Below are positions 40,955-48,987 of a DNA stretch of 64,000 nucleotides, one piece after another. Source of the DNA: Duganella alba. GTDB taxonomy: Bacteria > Pseudomonadota > Gammaproteobacteria > Burkholderiales > Burkholderiaceae_D. Positions within the stretch are counted from its first letter, which is position 1. Every line of letters begins with the position of its first letter. Position numbers and translations under genes: made by a program. The stretch covers positions 62,001 through 126,000 of the forward strand of contig NZ_WKJN01000005.1 of NCBI RefSeq assembly GCF_009674495.1, read 5' to 3'. The notes beneath the pieces are model-generated. The model had not been told where the DNA came from, searched no databases, and saw only the letters and a list, made by a program, of their open reading frames with translations.

Positions 40955-40986
40955 TTAGATAACTGTCTAATTAGATGTTTGCCTAA
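40955..40986. promoter_or_regulatory. Candidate operator of the ArsR/SdpR-type repressor
   Basis: Two similar AT-rich palindromes in tandem: TTAGA-6-TCTAA at 40955-40970 and TTAG-8-CTAA at 40971-40986, the second touching the ATG of the repressor gene. Spacing of 16 bases between centres and placement over the start fit autorepression by a winged-helix dimer. Inference from sequence only. Confidence 0.55.
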
Positions 40987-41273
40987 TGAATGTTCCGAAC
41001 AGCGCCTTCAAAGCCATCGCCGATCCCGCGCGGCGCGAGATCCTGCGCCTGTTGCGCGCTGGCGAGATGACGGCCGGCGATCTGGCGCAGCATTTCGACA
41101 TGAGCAAGCCGACCATGTCGCACCATTTCGCGGTGCTGGCGGAAGCGGACCTGATCACGCGCCGGCGCGACGGCCAGACCATCTGGTATGGCCTCAACAC
41201 CACGGTGCTGCAAGACGTGCTGGCCTGGGCGATGGACTTGGCCGGCGCCGATACCCAAGGGAGGAAGACATGA
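40986..41273 (+). CDS. ArsR-family autorepressor (SdpR-like)
   Basis: 95 residues, a winged helix-turn-helix protein: KAIADPARREILRLLRAGEM, recognition helix MSKPTMSHHFAVLAEADLI and wing RRRDGQTIWYGLN. No metal-binding cysteines are present, so it is not a classical metal sensor; it matches the SdpR type that represses an operon with an SdpI-like membrane partner. The stop overlaps the next start (ATGA), and a double palindrome covers its own start. Confidence 0.9.
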   Translation: MNVPNSAFKAIADPARREILRLLRAGEMTAGDLAQHFDMSKPTMSHHFAVLAEADLITRRRDGQTIWYGLNTTVLQDVLAWAMDLAGADTQGRKT

Positions 41274-41905
41274 AGAAGTGGTATCCCGTGCTTTGCCTGC
41301 TGTTGATCGCGTTGGCCTGCGCCGCCACCTGGTACTACTGGCCGTCGCTGCCGGAGCGCGTGCCGGTGCACTGGAACGCGGCCGGCGAGGTGAATGGCTA
41401 CGGCCCGCGCGCGAGCTTTTGGCTGCTGGGCCCCGGCATGATGGCGCTGGTCGCCATGCTTGGCGCGCTGATGCCGCATATCTCGCCGCGCCGTTTTGGA
41501 ATCGCCGGCTTCGAGCCGACCTACTACTATCTCTGCACGGTGGTGCTGGTCATGCTGGCGTATGTCTATGCGGTGGCGCTGCTGCAGGTGGTGCATGGCG
41601 GCGTGTCGATGCAGCGCGCCACGCCGGCCGGCGTGTTTATCCTGCTGGTGCTGGTCGGTAATCCGATGGGCAAGGTGCGGCGCAATTTCTTCATGGGTGT
41701 TCGCACGCCGTGGACGCTGGCCAGCGAAGCGGTCTGGTATGCCACGCACCGGCTGGCGGCGCGGCTGATGGTGGCCAGCGGCCTGCTTGGCTTGTTGGCG
41801 CTGTGGCTGGGCGCTGCGCACTGGCTGCTGCTGTTGCTGATGGTGGCGTGGGCGCCGCTGGCGGCCGGCTATTCGCTGCTGATGTACAAACGTCTTCCTC
41901 ATTAA
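41270..41905 (+). CDS. SdpI-family membrane protein (DUF1648)
   Basis: 211 residues with about six membrane helices. The N-terminal DUF1648 signature LPERVPVHWNAAGEVNGYG (about residues 25-43) and the C-terminal SdpI signature GNPMGKVRRNFFMGVRTPWT are both present. In Bacillus, SdpI is the immunity protein for the SdpC toxin and relieves repression by SdpR by sequestering it at the membrane. No toxin gene is adjacent here. ATG 41270 is set by the overlap with the repressor stop. Confidence 0.88.
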   Translation: MKKWYPVLCLLLIALACAATWYYWPSLPERVPVHWNAAGEVNGYGPRASFWLLGPGMMALVAMLGALMPHISPRRFGIAGFEPTYYYLCTVVLVMLAYVYAVALLQVVHGGVSMQRATPAGVFILLVLVGNPMGKVRRNFFMGVRTPWTLASEAVWYATHRLAARLMVASGLLGLLALWLGAAHWLLLLLMVAWAPLAAGYSLLMYKRLPH

Positions 41906-41919
41906 AACTGGAGAAAAGT

Positions 41920-42861
41920 ATGCGCTTCAAATTATTGCTGTCGTTGTTGATGGTGTCCTTGTCGGCTGCCGCTGCGCAGCGACCCGTATCGCTGGAAGTG
42001 GGCGGCGGCACCGTCTACGGCACCGAGCTGACGCCGGACGGCGTGACCGGCAAGGTGCCGGTGGTGCTGCTGCATTCCGGCTCCGGGCCGACCGACCGCG
42101 ATGGCAACAGCACCATGCTGCCCGGCCCGAACGATTCGCTGAAGATGGTGGCCGAAGGTCTGGCGCGGCACGGCATCGCCTCCATCCGCTACGACAAGCG
42201 CGCGATCGGCGCCAGCGCACTGCCGGTGTGGAAGGAAGAGAATCTGCGGCTGGATGATTACGTCAGCGATGCCGCCGCCTGGCTGCACAAGCTGCGCGCC
42301 GATCCGCGCTTCTCGCGCGTGGTGATGGCGGGTCATAGCGAAGGCGCGCAGATCGCCGCCGAAGCCTGCGCGCAGGGCGGGGCGGACGCCTGCGTGCTGA
42401 TCGCCGGCGCTGGTCACACGCTGGACGAAATCCTGCACGATCAATTGAAAGACAAGCTGCCGCCGCCGCTGATGGCTGAAAGCGACCGCATTCTGGCATC
42501 GCTCAAGGACGGCAAAGCGGTGGCACAAGTGCCGCCGCCGCTGATGTCGCTGTACCACCCGTCGGTGCAGCCCTACCTGATCTCGTCCTTCCAGCACGAC
42601 CCGCGCAAAGCCATCGCGGCGCTGAACATGCCGGTGCTGATCCTGCAAGGCACGAACGATATCCAGGTGTCGCAGGACGAAGCCAAGGCCTTGTCGGCCG
42701 CCGCGCCGAAGGCCAGGCTGGTCATCATCGAAGGCATGAACCACGTGCTGAAAATCGTCGGCAGCGACGAAGCGCTGCAACAGAAATCCTACGTCAGCCC
42801 GGACCTGCCAGTGGCCCCGCAACTGATCGATGCCTTGAGCAGCTTCGTCAAGGCGCCGTAA
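41920..42861 (+). CDS. Secreted alpha/beta hydrolase
   Basis: 313 residues with a signal peptide (MRFKLLLSLLMVSLSAAAAQ). The oxyanion loop HSGSGPTDRDGNS and nucleophile elbow AGHSEGAQ (Ser in GHSEG) are clear; a late Asp (QGTNDIQV) and His (EGMNHVLK) complete the triad. Likely a periplasmic esterase or serine peptidase-like hydrolase; substrate unknown. It starts 14 bases after the SdpI-like gene and may belong to the same autoregulated operon. Convergent with uvrB. Confidence 0.88.
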   Translation: MRFKLLLSLLMVSLSAAAAQRPVSLEVGGGTVYGTELTPDGVTGKVPVVLLHSGSGPTDRDGNSTMLPGPNDSLKMVAEGLARHGIASIRYDKRAIGASALPVWKEENLRLDDYVSDAAAWLHKLRADPRFSRVVMAGHSEGAQIAAEACAQGGADACVLIAGAGHTLDEILHDQLKDKLPPPLMAESDRILASLKDGKAVAQVPPPLMSLYHPSVQPYLISSFQHDPRKAIAALNMPVLILQGTNDIQVSQDEAKALSAAAPKARLVIIEGMNHVLKIVGSDEALQQKSYVSPDLPVAPQLIDALSSFVKAP

Positions 42862-42874
42862 CCGTCTGCACGGG

Positions 42875-44947
42875 TCAGGCGATGTTGTCGGCGCCGGGGG
42901 CGCCGAACAGTTGCTGCTTGAGGACGTGGAGCTGGTCGCGCACCTGCGCGGCCTTTTCGAATTCCAGGTTCTTGGCGTGATCCAGCATGGCTTTCTCCAG
43001 GCGCTTGATCTCCTTGCTGATCTGCTTCTCGCTCATGGACTCGTACTTGGCCGTCTCCTGCGCCACCGCCAGGCCTTCCTTCGCTTCACGCTCGCTGTAG
43101 ACGCCGTCGATCATGTCCTTGATGACCTTCTTCACGCCGCGCGGCACGATGCCGTTGGCTTCGTTGAAGGCGATCTGCTTGGCGCGCCGGCGTTCGGTCT
43201 CGCCGATCGCGCGCTCCATCGAGTCGGTCATGCGGTCCGCGTACAGGATGGCGACGCCGTTCAGGTTACGCGCGGCGCGGCCGATGGTCTGGATCAGCGA
43301 GCGGTCGGAACGTAGGAAGCCTTCCTTGTCCGCGTCCAGAATCGCCACCAGCGACACCTCCGGCAAGTCCAGGCCCTCGCGCAACAGGTTGATCCCGACC
43401 AGCACATCGAAGGTGCCGATGCGCAGGTCGCGCAGCAGCTCGACGCGCTCCACGGTTTCGATATCGCTGTGCAGATAGCGCACCTTGATGCCGTGATCGC
43501 TCAGGTATTCGGTCAGCTGTTCGGACATGCGCTTGGTCAGCGTGGTCACCAGCACGCGCTCGTTCTTGGCGACGCGGTCGGTGATCTCGGACATCAGGTC
43601 GTCCACCTGCGACAGGGCAGGGCGCACGATCACCAGCGGGTCCACCAGGCCGGTCGGACGCACCACCTGTTCCACCACCTGGTCGGCGTGGGTCTTTTCG
43701 TAGTCGGCCGGCGTGGCCGAGACGAAGATAGTCTGACGCATCTTGCCTTCGAATTCCTCGAACTTCAGCGGGCGGTTGTCCAACGCCGACGGCAGGCGGA
43801 AGCCGTAGTCCACCAGGTTGGTCTTGCGCGAACGGTCGCCGTTGTACATGGCGCTCAGCTGGCCCACCAGCACATGCGATTCGTCCATGAACATCAGCGC
43901 GTCCTTCGGCAGGTAGTCCACCAGCGTCGGCGGCGGTTCGCCCGGCATGGCGCCGCTCAGGTGGCGCGAGTAGTTCTCGATGCCCTTGGTGAAGCCGATT
44001 TCCGCCATCATCTCGAGGTCGAAGCGGGTGCGCTGTTCCAGGCGCTGCTCTTCAATCAGCTTGTTCTCCTTGCGGAAGAACTCCAGCCGCTCGCGCAGTT
44101 CCAGCTTGATGGTCTCGATCGCGCGCAGCACGGTGGAGCGCGGCGTCACGTAGTGCGAACCGGGATAGACGGTGAAGCGCGGGATCTTCTGCTTGACGCG
44201 GCCGGTCAGCGGATCGAACAGCTGGATCGATTCCAGCTCGTCGCCGAACAGTTCCAGGCGCACCGCCAGGTCGGCATTCTCGGCCGGGAAGATATCGAGC
44301 GTATCGCCGCGCACGCGGAAGGTGCCGCGGCCGAAGTCCACTTCGTTGCGGTTGTACTGCATCTGGATCAGGCGCGCGATGATGTCGCGCTGCGACACGC
44401 GGTCCTTCTGGCGCAAGGTCAGGATCATCTGGTGGTATTCGTTCGGATTACCGATACCGTAGATGGCCGACACGGTGGCCACGATCACCACGTCGCGCCG
44501 TTCCATCAGCGACTTGGTGCACGACAGGCGCATCTGCTCGATATGCTCATTGATGGACGAATCCTTTTCGATGAACAGGTCGCGCTGCGGCACGTAGGCT
44601 TCCGGCTGGTAGTAATCGTAGTAGGAGACGAAGTACTCGACCGCGTTCTCCGGGAAGAATTCGCGGAACTCCGAATACAGCTGCGCCGCCAGCGTCTTGT
44701 TCGGCGCAAACACGATGGCCGGACGGCCCTTGCGGGCGATCACGTTGGCCATGGTGTAGGTCTTGCCGGAACCGGTCACGCCGAGCAGCGTCTGGAAGAA
44801 CAGGCCGTCGTCGATGCCTTCGCACAGCTGGTCGATCGCCACCGGCTGGTCGCCGGCGGGCGGGAAGGGCTGGTGCAGTTTGAACGGCGAATCGGGGAAG
44901 GTGACCACGGTTGCCTTGGGAGTTTCTGCTACAGGTAAATCAGCCAT
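42875..44947 (-). CDS. uvrB: UvrABC system protein B
   Basis: 690 residues. Walker A is [14 protein letters not shown] (about residues 57-70), with the beta-hairpin region around [16 protein letters not shown], helicase motifs [23 protein letters not shown]-type, and the C-terminal UVR domain that contacts UvrC. It verifies damage in nucleotide excision repair. Transcribed divergently from the aminotransferase gene with about 114 bases between starts. Confidence 0.98.
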   Translation of the reverse strand: MADLPVAETPKATVVTFPDSPFKLHQPFPPAGDQPVAIDQLCEGIDDGLFFQTLLGVTGSGKTYTMANVIARKGRPAIVFAPNKTLAAQLYSEFREFFPENAVEYFVSYYDYYQPEAYVPQRDLFIEKDSSINEHIEQMRLSCTKSLMERRDVVIVATVSAIYGIGNPNEYHQMILTLRQKDRVSQRDIIARLIQMQYNRNEVDFGRGTFRVRGDTLDIFPAENADLAVRLELFGDELESIQLFDPLTGRVKQKIPRFTVYPGSHYVTPRSTVLRAIETIKLELRERLEFFRKENKLIEEQRLEQRTRFDLEMMAEIGFTKGIENYSRHLSGAMPGEPPPTLVDYLPKDALMFMDESHVLVGQLSAMYNGDRSRKTNLVDYGFRLPSALDNRPLKFEEFEGKMRQTIFVSATPADYEKTHADQVVEQVVRPTGLVDPLVIVRPALSQVDDLMSEITDRVAKNERVLVTTLTKRMSEQLTEYLSDHGIKVRYLHSDIETVERVELLRDLRIGTFDVLVGINLLREGLDLPEVSLVAILDADKEGFLRSDRSLIQTIGRAARNLNGVAILYADRMTDSMERAIGETERRRAKQIAFNEANGIVPRGVKKVIKDMIDGVYSEREAKEGLAVAQETAKYESMSEKQISKEIKRLEKAMLDHAKNLEFEKAAQVRDQLHVLKQQLFGAPGADNIA

Positions 44948-45061
44948 CTTGCTCAGACCTTTGTTAGAATAATGGCCTGCCAGCGGCCTGAAGACGTTAT
45001 GTTAGGGGCGCTGTCTATACATCTCTGCTGCGAACCGCTTCCAATCGAATCCAATCTTATC

Positions 45062-46258
45062 ATGACGAATCCTAGCTTGTTCAGCGCCATCGACATGGCA
45101 CCACGCGACCCTATCCTGGGTATTACCGAAGCCTTTAACGCCGACCAGAATCCAGCGAAAATCAATCTGGGCGTCGGCGTTTATTATGACGACAACGGTA
45201 AAGTGCCGCTGCTATCGTGCGTACAGAAAGCGGAAGAAATCCTGATCGCCGCGCCGGCGCCGCGCACCTACCTGCCGATCGAAGGTCTGGCAGCCTACGA
45301 CAAGGCAGTGCAGGAGCTGGTATTTGGTGCCGACAGCGCGGTAATTCAAGAGAAGCGCGCCGTCACCGTGCAGGCCATCGGCGGCACCGGCGCCCTGAAG
45401 ATCGGCGCCGACTTCCTGAAGCGCTTCGCGCCGGACGCGGAAGTCTACATCAGCGACCCAAGCTGGGAAAACCACCGTGCGCTGTTCGAAAGCGCTGGCT
45501 TTAAAGTCAACAATTACGCCTACTTCGACGCCGCCACCCACGGCGTCAACTTCGCCGGCATGCTGGCCGACCTGAAAGCCATGCCGCGCGGCTCGATCGT
45601 GCTGCTGCACGCCTGCTGCCACAATCCGACCGGCGCCGACCTGACCTCGGCCCAGTGGACCGAAGTGATCGCCGCGGTCACCGCCGGCGGCCTGGTGCCG
45701 TTTCTGGACATGGCCTACCAGGGCTTCGGCGCGGGCATCGACGAAGACGGCGCCGTGGTGCGCCGCTTTGCCGACGCCGGCGGCCCGCTGCTGGTGTCGA
45801 ACTCGTTCTCGAAGTCGTTCTCGCTGTACGGCGAGCGCGTCGGCGCGCTGAGCGTGGTGGCGGCTTCCGGCGAAGAGGCGGCACGTCTGATGTCGCAACT
45901 GAAGCGCGTGGTGCGCACCAACTACTCGAACCCGCCGGTGCACGGCGGCAAAGTGGTGGCCACCGTGCTGACCACGCCTGAGCTGCGCAAGCTGTGGGAA
46001 GACGAGCTGGCCGGCATGCGCGTGCGCATCAAGGAAATGCGCGAAGCCTTCGTGGTCAAGCTGCAAGCCAAGGGCCACGATTTCGCGTTTGTGCGCGACC
46101 AGATCGGCATGTTCTCGTACTCGGGCCTGAGCAAGGCGCAAGTGGAAGAGCTGCGCGCGCAGTCGATCTACGCGGTGGACACCGGCCGCATCTGCGTGGC
46201 GGCGTTGAATTCGCGCAATATCGATATCGTTATTGACGCCATCGCCAAAGTGCTCTAA
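45062..46258 (+). CDS. Aspartate/aromatic amino acid aminotransferase
   Basis: 398 residues, class I (fold type I) PLP enzyme of the AspC/TyrB group: YLPIEGLAAYDKAVQELVFG, HACCHNPTGADLT, and the Schiff-base lysine in SFSKSFSLYGERVGAL. The C-terminal GRICVAALNSRNID includes the carboxylate-binding Arg. ATG 45062 gives the usual N-terminus (SLFSAIDMAPRDPILG). Substrate preference between aspartate and tyrosine cannot be told by eye. Confidence 0.93.
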   Translation: MTNPSLFSAIDMAPRDPILGITEAFNADQNPAKINLGVGVYYDDNGKVPLLSCVQKAEEILIAAPAPRTYLPIEGLAAYDKAVQELVFGADSAVIQEKRAVTVQAIGGTGALKIGADFLKRFAPDAEVYISDPSWENHRALFESAGFKVNNYAYFDAATHGVNFAGMLADLKAMPRGSIVLLHACCHNPTGADLTSAQWTEVIAAVTAGGLVPFLDMAYQGFGAGIDEDGAVVRRFADAGGPLLVSNSFSKSFSLYGERVGALSVVAASGEEAARLMSQLKRVVRTNYSNPPVHGGKVVATVLTTPELRKLWEDELAGMRVRIKEMREAFVVKLQAKGHDFAFVRDQIGMFSYSGLSKAQVEELRAQSIYAVDTGRICVAALNSRNIDIVIDAIAKVL

Positions 46259-46331
46259 ACTCTTGTTTCTTCGCATTGCGCTGCAAAGCTTGATGCGAAA
46301 GGCAACACGAAATACCGCAGTAAATCGCATC

Positions 46332-46360
46332 TTGCTGATGTGAAAGAAACAGTATAAAAT
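46332..46360 (+). promoter_or_regulatory. Promoter of tRNA-Asn copy 1
   Basis: TTGCTG (46332-46337), a 17-base spacer and TAAAAT (46355-46360) lie 40 and 17 bases before the mature 5' end, the same geometry as for the other two copies. GCCTC discriminator sequence follows. Confidence 0.5.
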
Positions 46361-46371
46361 GTTGCCTCTAA

Positions 46372-46447
46372 TCCCTGATAGCTCAGTCGGTAGAGCGACG
46401 GACTGTTAATCCGCAGGTCCCTGGTTCGAGTCCAGGTCGGGGAGCCA
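46372..46447 (+). tRNA. tRNA-Asn (GTT), copy 1
   Basis: 76 bases with encoded CCA. The acceptor TCCCTGA pairs with TCGGGGA, the D arm is GCTCAGTCGGTAGAGC, the anticodon loop ACTGTTAAT has GTT, and the T arm is CTGGTTCGAGTCCAG. Identical to the copies at 50634 and 56963. Confidence 0.97.
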
Positions 46448-46464
46448 GAATTCAGTAGTACACC

Positions 46465-46495
46465 AAAAGCCCAGCCCTAATACGGTTGGGTTTTT
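46465..46495 (+). terminator. Terminator of tRNA-Asn copy 1
   Basis: AAAAGCCCAGCC and GGTTGGGTTTTT pair (with two G-T wobbles) around CTAATAC, ending in five T residues. It corresponds to the better-preserved hairpins after the other tRNA-Asn copies. Confidence 0.6.
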
Positions 46496-46524
46496 GCGTT
46501 TCAGCGGCCATTTTTCTGCGCATA

Positions 46525-46799
46525 ATGGGCCAAGGCGAGGTTGTTAGGAACTATGCGGAGCGCCAATCGACCAGTGCCATCGACCCATACGCTTTCCAAC
46601 TCTCAGGCTGGCTCAAAACTGAGGAAGCCAAATCACGCAAGCAACGACGCGGCCTGAAACAGCTTTACGAGGCGGCCTATCGGAATTGGAATTCAAAGGT
46701 TCTTGCGACCGCGTTGCGGCGTTCGCCAGGCAATGGAGGGAGGGTCAAACGGAGCGGGGCAATTCGGTGCGTAAACAAACATTTTTCGCTTATTCTTGA
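46525..46799 (+). pseudogene. IS21-family transposase IstA, internal fragment with frameshift
   Basis: Translation from 46525 gives IDPYAFQLSGWLKTEEAKSR and KQRRGLKQLY; after a one-base frame change near 46680 it continues LEFKGSCDRVAAFARQWREG and QTERGNSVRKQTF and stops at 46797. These two blocks are adjacent in IstA of IS21-type elements (the SRKQRR...GSYxRVAAFARxWR region ahead of the DDE domain). Nothing of the catalytic domain or istB remains. It lies next to tRNA-Asn and just before the toxin-antitoxin pair, so it marks past insertion here. Family assignment is from remembered motif similarity. Confidence 0.75.
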
Positions 46800-46851
46800 T
46801 TTTACTCAAGCAAAGCAGGTTCTCTTTGAGTTCCTCACTTTCAGCAAACGC

Positions 46852-46890
46852 ACTAACAAATTATTCTTGTTGCTATATTTTTTTGTTAGT
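46852..46890. promoter_or_regulatory. Promoter/operator of the toxin-antitoxin pair
   Basis: ACTAACAAA (46852-46860) and its exact complement TTTGTTAGT (46882-46890) bracket a TATATT -10-like box at 46874-46879. The site ends 10 bases before the toxin ATG, a layout expected for an operator bound by the antitoxin or the complex. Confidence 0.55.
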
Positions 46891-46900
46891 ACACTTAATT

Positions 46901-47239
46901 ATGCTCACCGTCATTGAGACGCAAGAGTTCATTGCATCGGCTTTAGCTGTCTGGTCGGATGAGGAGCGTGTCGCGTTTATTGACTGGATCTCCAGCCATC
47001 CTTTGGCGGGCGATGTGATTCCAGGTGTGGATGGTCTGCGTAAGGTTCGCTGGAGGCGAAAAGGCATTGGCAAGCGAGGTGGTGCGCGAGTGATTTATTT
47101 CACGCGCCTGGCTAGTGGTGAGTTGGTGCTGCTCTTCGTCTATACGAAGGCCAAGTTCGACAACTTACGGCCAGAGTTCCTGTTAAGGCTGAGGGAGAAG
47201 TTTTATGAGCAAGCGAGGCAAGCAAACAATCGACCCTGA
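46901..47239 (+). CDS. RelE/HigB-type toxin
   Basis: 112 residues. The fold signature of the PF06296-type RelE toxins is clear: VIETQEFIASALAVWSDEER, IDWISSHPLAGDVIPGVDGL, RKVRWRRKGIGKRGGARVIY and the basic C-terminus LREKFYEQAR. Such toxins cleave mRNA on the ribosome, usually with basic and aromatic active-site residues. ATG 46901 follows the inverted-repeat operator. It overlaps the downstream antitoxin by 35 bases, and toxin-first order is as in higBA. Confidence 0.88.
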   Translation: MLTVIETQEFIASALAVWSDEERVAFIDWISSHPLAGDVIPGVDGLRKVRWRRKGIGKRGGARVIYFTRLASGELVLLFVYTKAKFDNLRPEFLLRLREKFYEQARQANNRP

Positions 47240-47498
47240 AATTGTCGAATTTGAGGAGGCGCTGCTGCGCAGCCTGGATCAGGCTACTCATGGCGAAGGA
47301 CGAGTAAATACACCGCAACAGATCGTGGGCCGTCGCGGCCGCCCGATCGGGAGTGTCAAGGCCAAGCCCAAAATACCCACCACCATTCGTTTTGATCAAG
47401 ATGTTCTCGATGCACTAAAGGCGAGTGGGCGTGGATGGCAGACTCGCGTCAACGAGGCCATGCGCGATTGGTTGGCTCGGCAATCCAAAGTTAATTGA
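47205..47498 (+). CDS. BrnA-like antitoxin
   Basis: 97 residues. The C-terminal block TTIRFDQDVLDALKASGRGW followed by QTRVNEAMRDWL matches BrnA antitoxins, which dimerise and bind DNA through a ribbon-helix-helix. The N-terminal half is acidic then basic (GRRGRPIGSVKAKPK) and would wrap the toxin. BrnA normally partners BrnT, not a HigB/RelE toxin, so this pair is a mixed combination. The gene starts inside the toxin reading frame. Confidence 0.85.
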   Translation: MSKRGKQTIDPEIVEFEEALLRSLDQATHGEGRVNTPQQIVGRRGRPIGSVKAKPKIPTTIRFDQDVLDALKASGRGWQTRVNEAMRDWLARQSKVN

Positions 47499-47528
47499 TA
47501 CCCGCCGCCGGGCGGGCATCCCATCCAG

Positions 47529-48848
47529 TTACGAACCGTTACCCAGCAAGTCGAACAGCACGGCGGTTTCCGCCGAAATCGCTGCGCGGATGGTGCGCTG
47601 GTATTGCGGCGCCCATTGCGGCGAATGCGGGCCGGGCAGGGCGACGCCTTGCTGGCGCGCCTGCTCCAGGCGGGCCGGATCGACCGCGCCGATGTGCAGC
47701 AGCACCGCTTTCACGCCGGCCTGGCCGTAGCTGGCGAAATCTTCCGATGTCATCTTGGCCGGCATCTCCGCCACGTTTTCCTTGCCCAGCACGGCGCGCA
47801 CCGCGTCCGTCATGCGCGCCGTCAGCGCCGGCTCGTTATAGACCGCGTCGGTGCTTGGCGTGACTTCGATCAGCGGCTCGCGCGGCGCGCCGGCCGCCAT
47901 GGCCTCGCCTTTGACTTCGCGGGCGATGCTGGCCAGCACGCGCTTGCGCACGGCGTCGCGGAAGGTGCGTACCGTCAGTTGCAGCTGCACCTGGTCGGGA
48001 ATCACGTTGGCTTGCGCGCCGCCGTGAATGCTGCCGACGGTGATGACCACCGGGTCCATCGGATTATTTTCGCGCGAAACCAGCGTCTGCAGAGCCATGA
48101 CGACACGCGCCGCCATCACCACCGGATCGCGGGTGTCGTGCGGCGCCGCGCCGTGGCCGCCCTGGCCGTAGATGGTGATGCCGACGGTGTCGGCGGCAGC
48201 GCGGAAGTAACCGGCGTGGTAGCCGATCTGGCCGGTCGGCAGCGTGCCATCGTCATGCATCGACAGCGCGTAGTCCGGTTTCGGGAAGCGCGTGAACAGG
48301 CCGTCCTTGAGCATGGCGCGGGCGCCCTGCAGCGGTTCCTCGGCCGGCTGGCCGACCAGCATCAGCGTGCCGCGCCAGTGTGCGCGGTTGTCGGCCATCA
48401 GCTTGGCCGTGCCGTACCAGGCCGACATGTGCAGGTCGTGGCCGCAGGCGTGCATCACCGGCACCTCGACGCCGGCGGCGTTCTTGGTGGTGACCGTGCT
48501 GGCGAACGACAGGCCGGTTTTTTCCTGCACCGGCAGGGCGTCGATTTCGGTGCGCAGCATGACGGTCGGGCCGTCGCCGTTGCGCAGCAGCGCGACCAGG
48601 CCGGTGCCGCCCACGCCGGTGGTCACCTCATAGCCCAGCGCCTTGACGCGCGCGGCCAGCTTGGCGGCGGTTTCTTTTTCCTGGAATGCCAGCTCAGGGT
48701 GCTGGTGCAGGTCGATGTACAGGGATTCGACCGCCGGGTACATGGTTTCCAGCTGTTTCGGCAGGTCGGCGGGCACCGGCGCGGCGTGCGACAGGTTGAT
48801 GGTGGCGATCAAGCCGGCCAGAAGGCCGACGATAGGGGCTCGTTTCAT
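47529..48848 (-). CDS. Secreted M20-family amidohydrolase
   Basis: 439 residues with a signal peptide (MKRAPIVGLLAGLIATINLSHA). M20D peptidase features include MHACGHDLHMSAWYGTA (metal ligands), GQPAEEPLQGARAML and RTEIDALPVQEKTG. Relatives hydrolyse N-acyl or IAA-amino acids and aminobenzoyl-glutamate. Divergent from the chemotaxis receptor gene, with which it shares a 139-base region holding nested palindromes. Confidence 0.9.
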   Translation of the reverse strand: MKRAPIVGLLAGLIATINLSHAAPVPADLPKQLETMYPAVESLYIDLHQHPELAFQEKETAAKLAARVKALGYEVTTGVGGTGLVALLRNGDGPTVMLRTEIDALPVQEKTGLSFASTVTTKNAAGVEVPVMHACGHDLHMSAWYGTAKLMADNRAHWRGTLMLVGQPAEEPLQGARAMLKDGLFTRFPKPDYALSMHDDGTLPTGQIGYHAGYFRAAADTVGITIYGQGGHGAAPHDTRDPVVMAARVVMALQTLVSRENNPMDPVVITVGSIHGGAQANVIPDQVQLQLTVRTFRDAVRKRVLASIAREVKGEAMAAGAPREPLIEVTPSTDAVYNEPALTARMTDAVRAVLGKENVAEMPAKMTSEDFASYGQAGVKAVLLHIGAVDPARLEQARQQGVALPGPHSPQWAPQYQRTIRAAISAETAVLFDLLGNGS

Positions 48849-48889
48849 GAGGTTGGTTCCAGTCTAAAACTACAGTAATAAAAATTCCA

Positions 48890-48930
48890 TTGGGAAATTA
48901 TTGTACAATAAAGGAATAAATATTTCCCAA
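48890..48930. promoter_or_regulatory. Nested palindromes in a divergent promoter region
   Basis: TTGGGAAAT (48890-48898) is matched by ATTTCCCAA (48922-48930), and between them lies a perfect 14-base palindrome, TTATTGTACAATAA (48898-48911). The site lies between the divergent amidohydrolase and chemotaxis receptor genes, so it may be an operator for one or both. Confidence 0.45.
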
Positions 48931-48987
48931 AGCAAATTTTTTTACCGAGCGCCGCCCCTTGCTGGCGCTCACTGAAAGGACATAAAG

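Noticed and set aside
46486-46917. 143-codon frame as an intact small gene
   Set aside because: Its middle matches half of an IstA block and the continuation lies in another frame, so it is part of a broken transposase gene running into the toxin leader.
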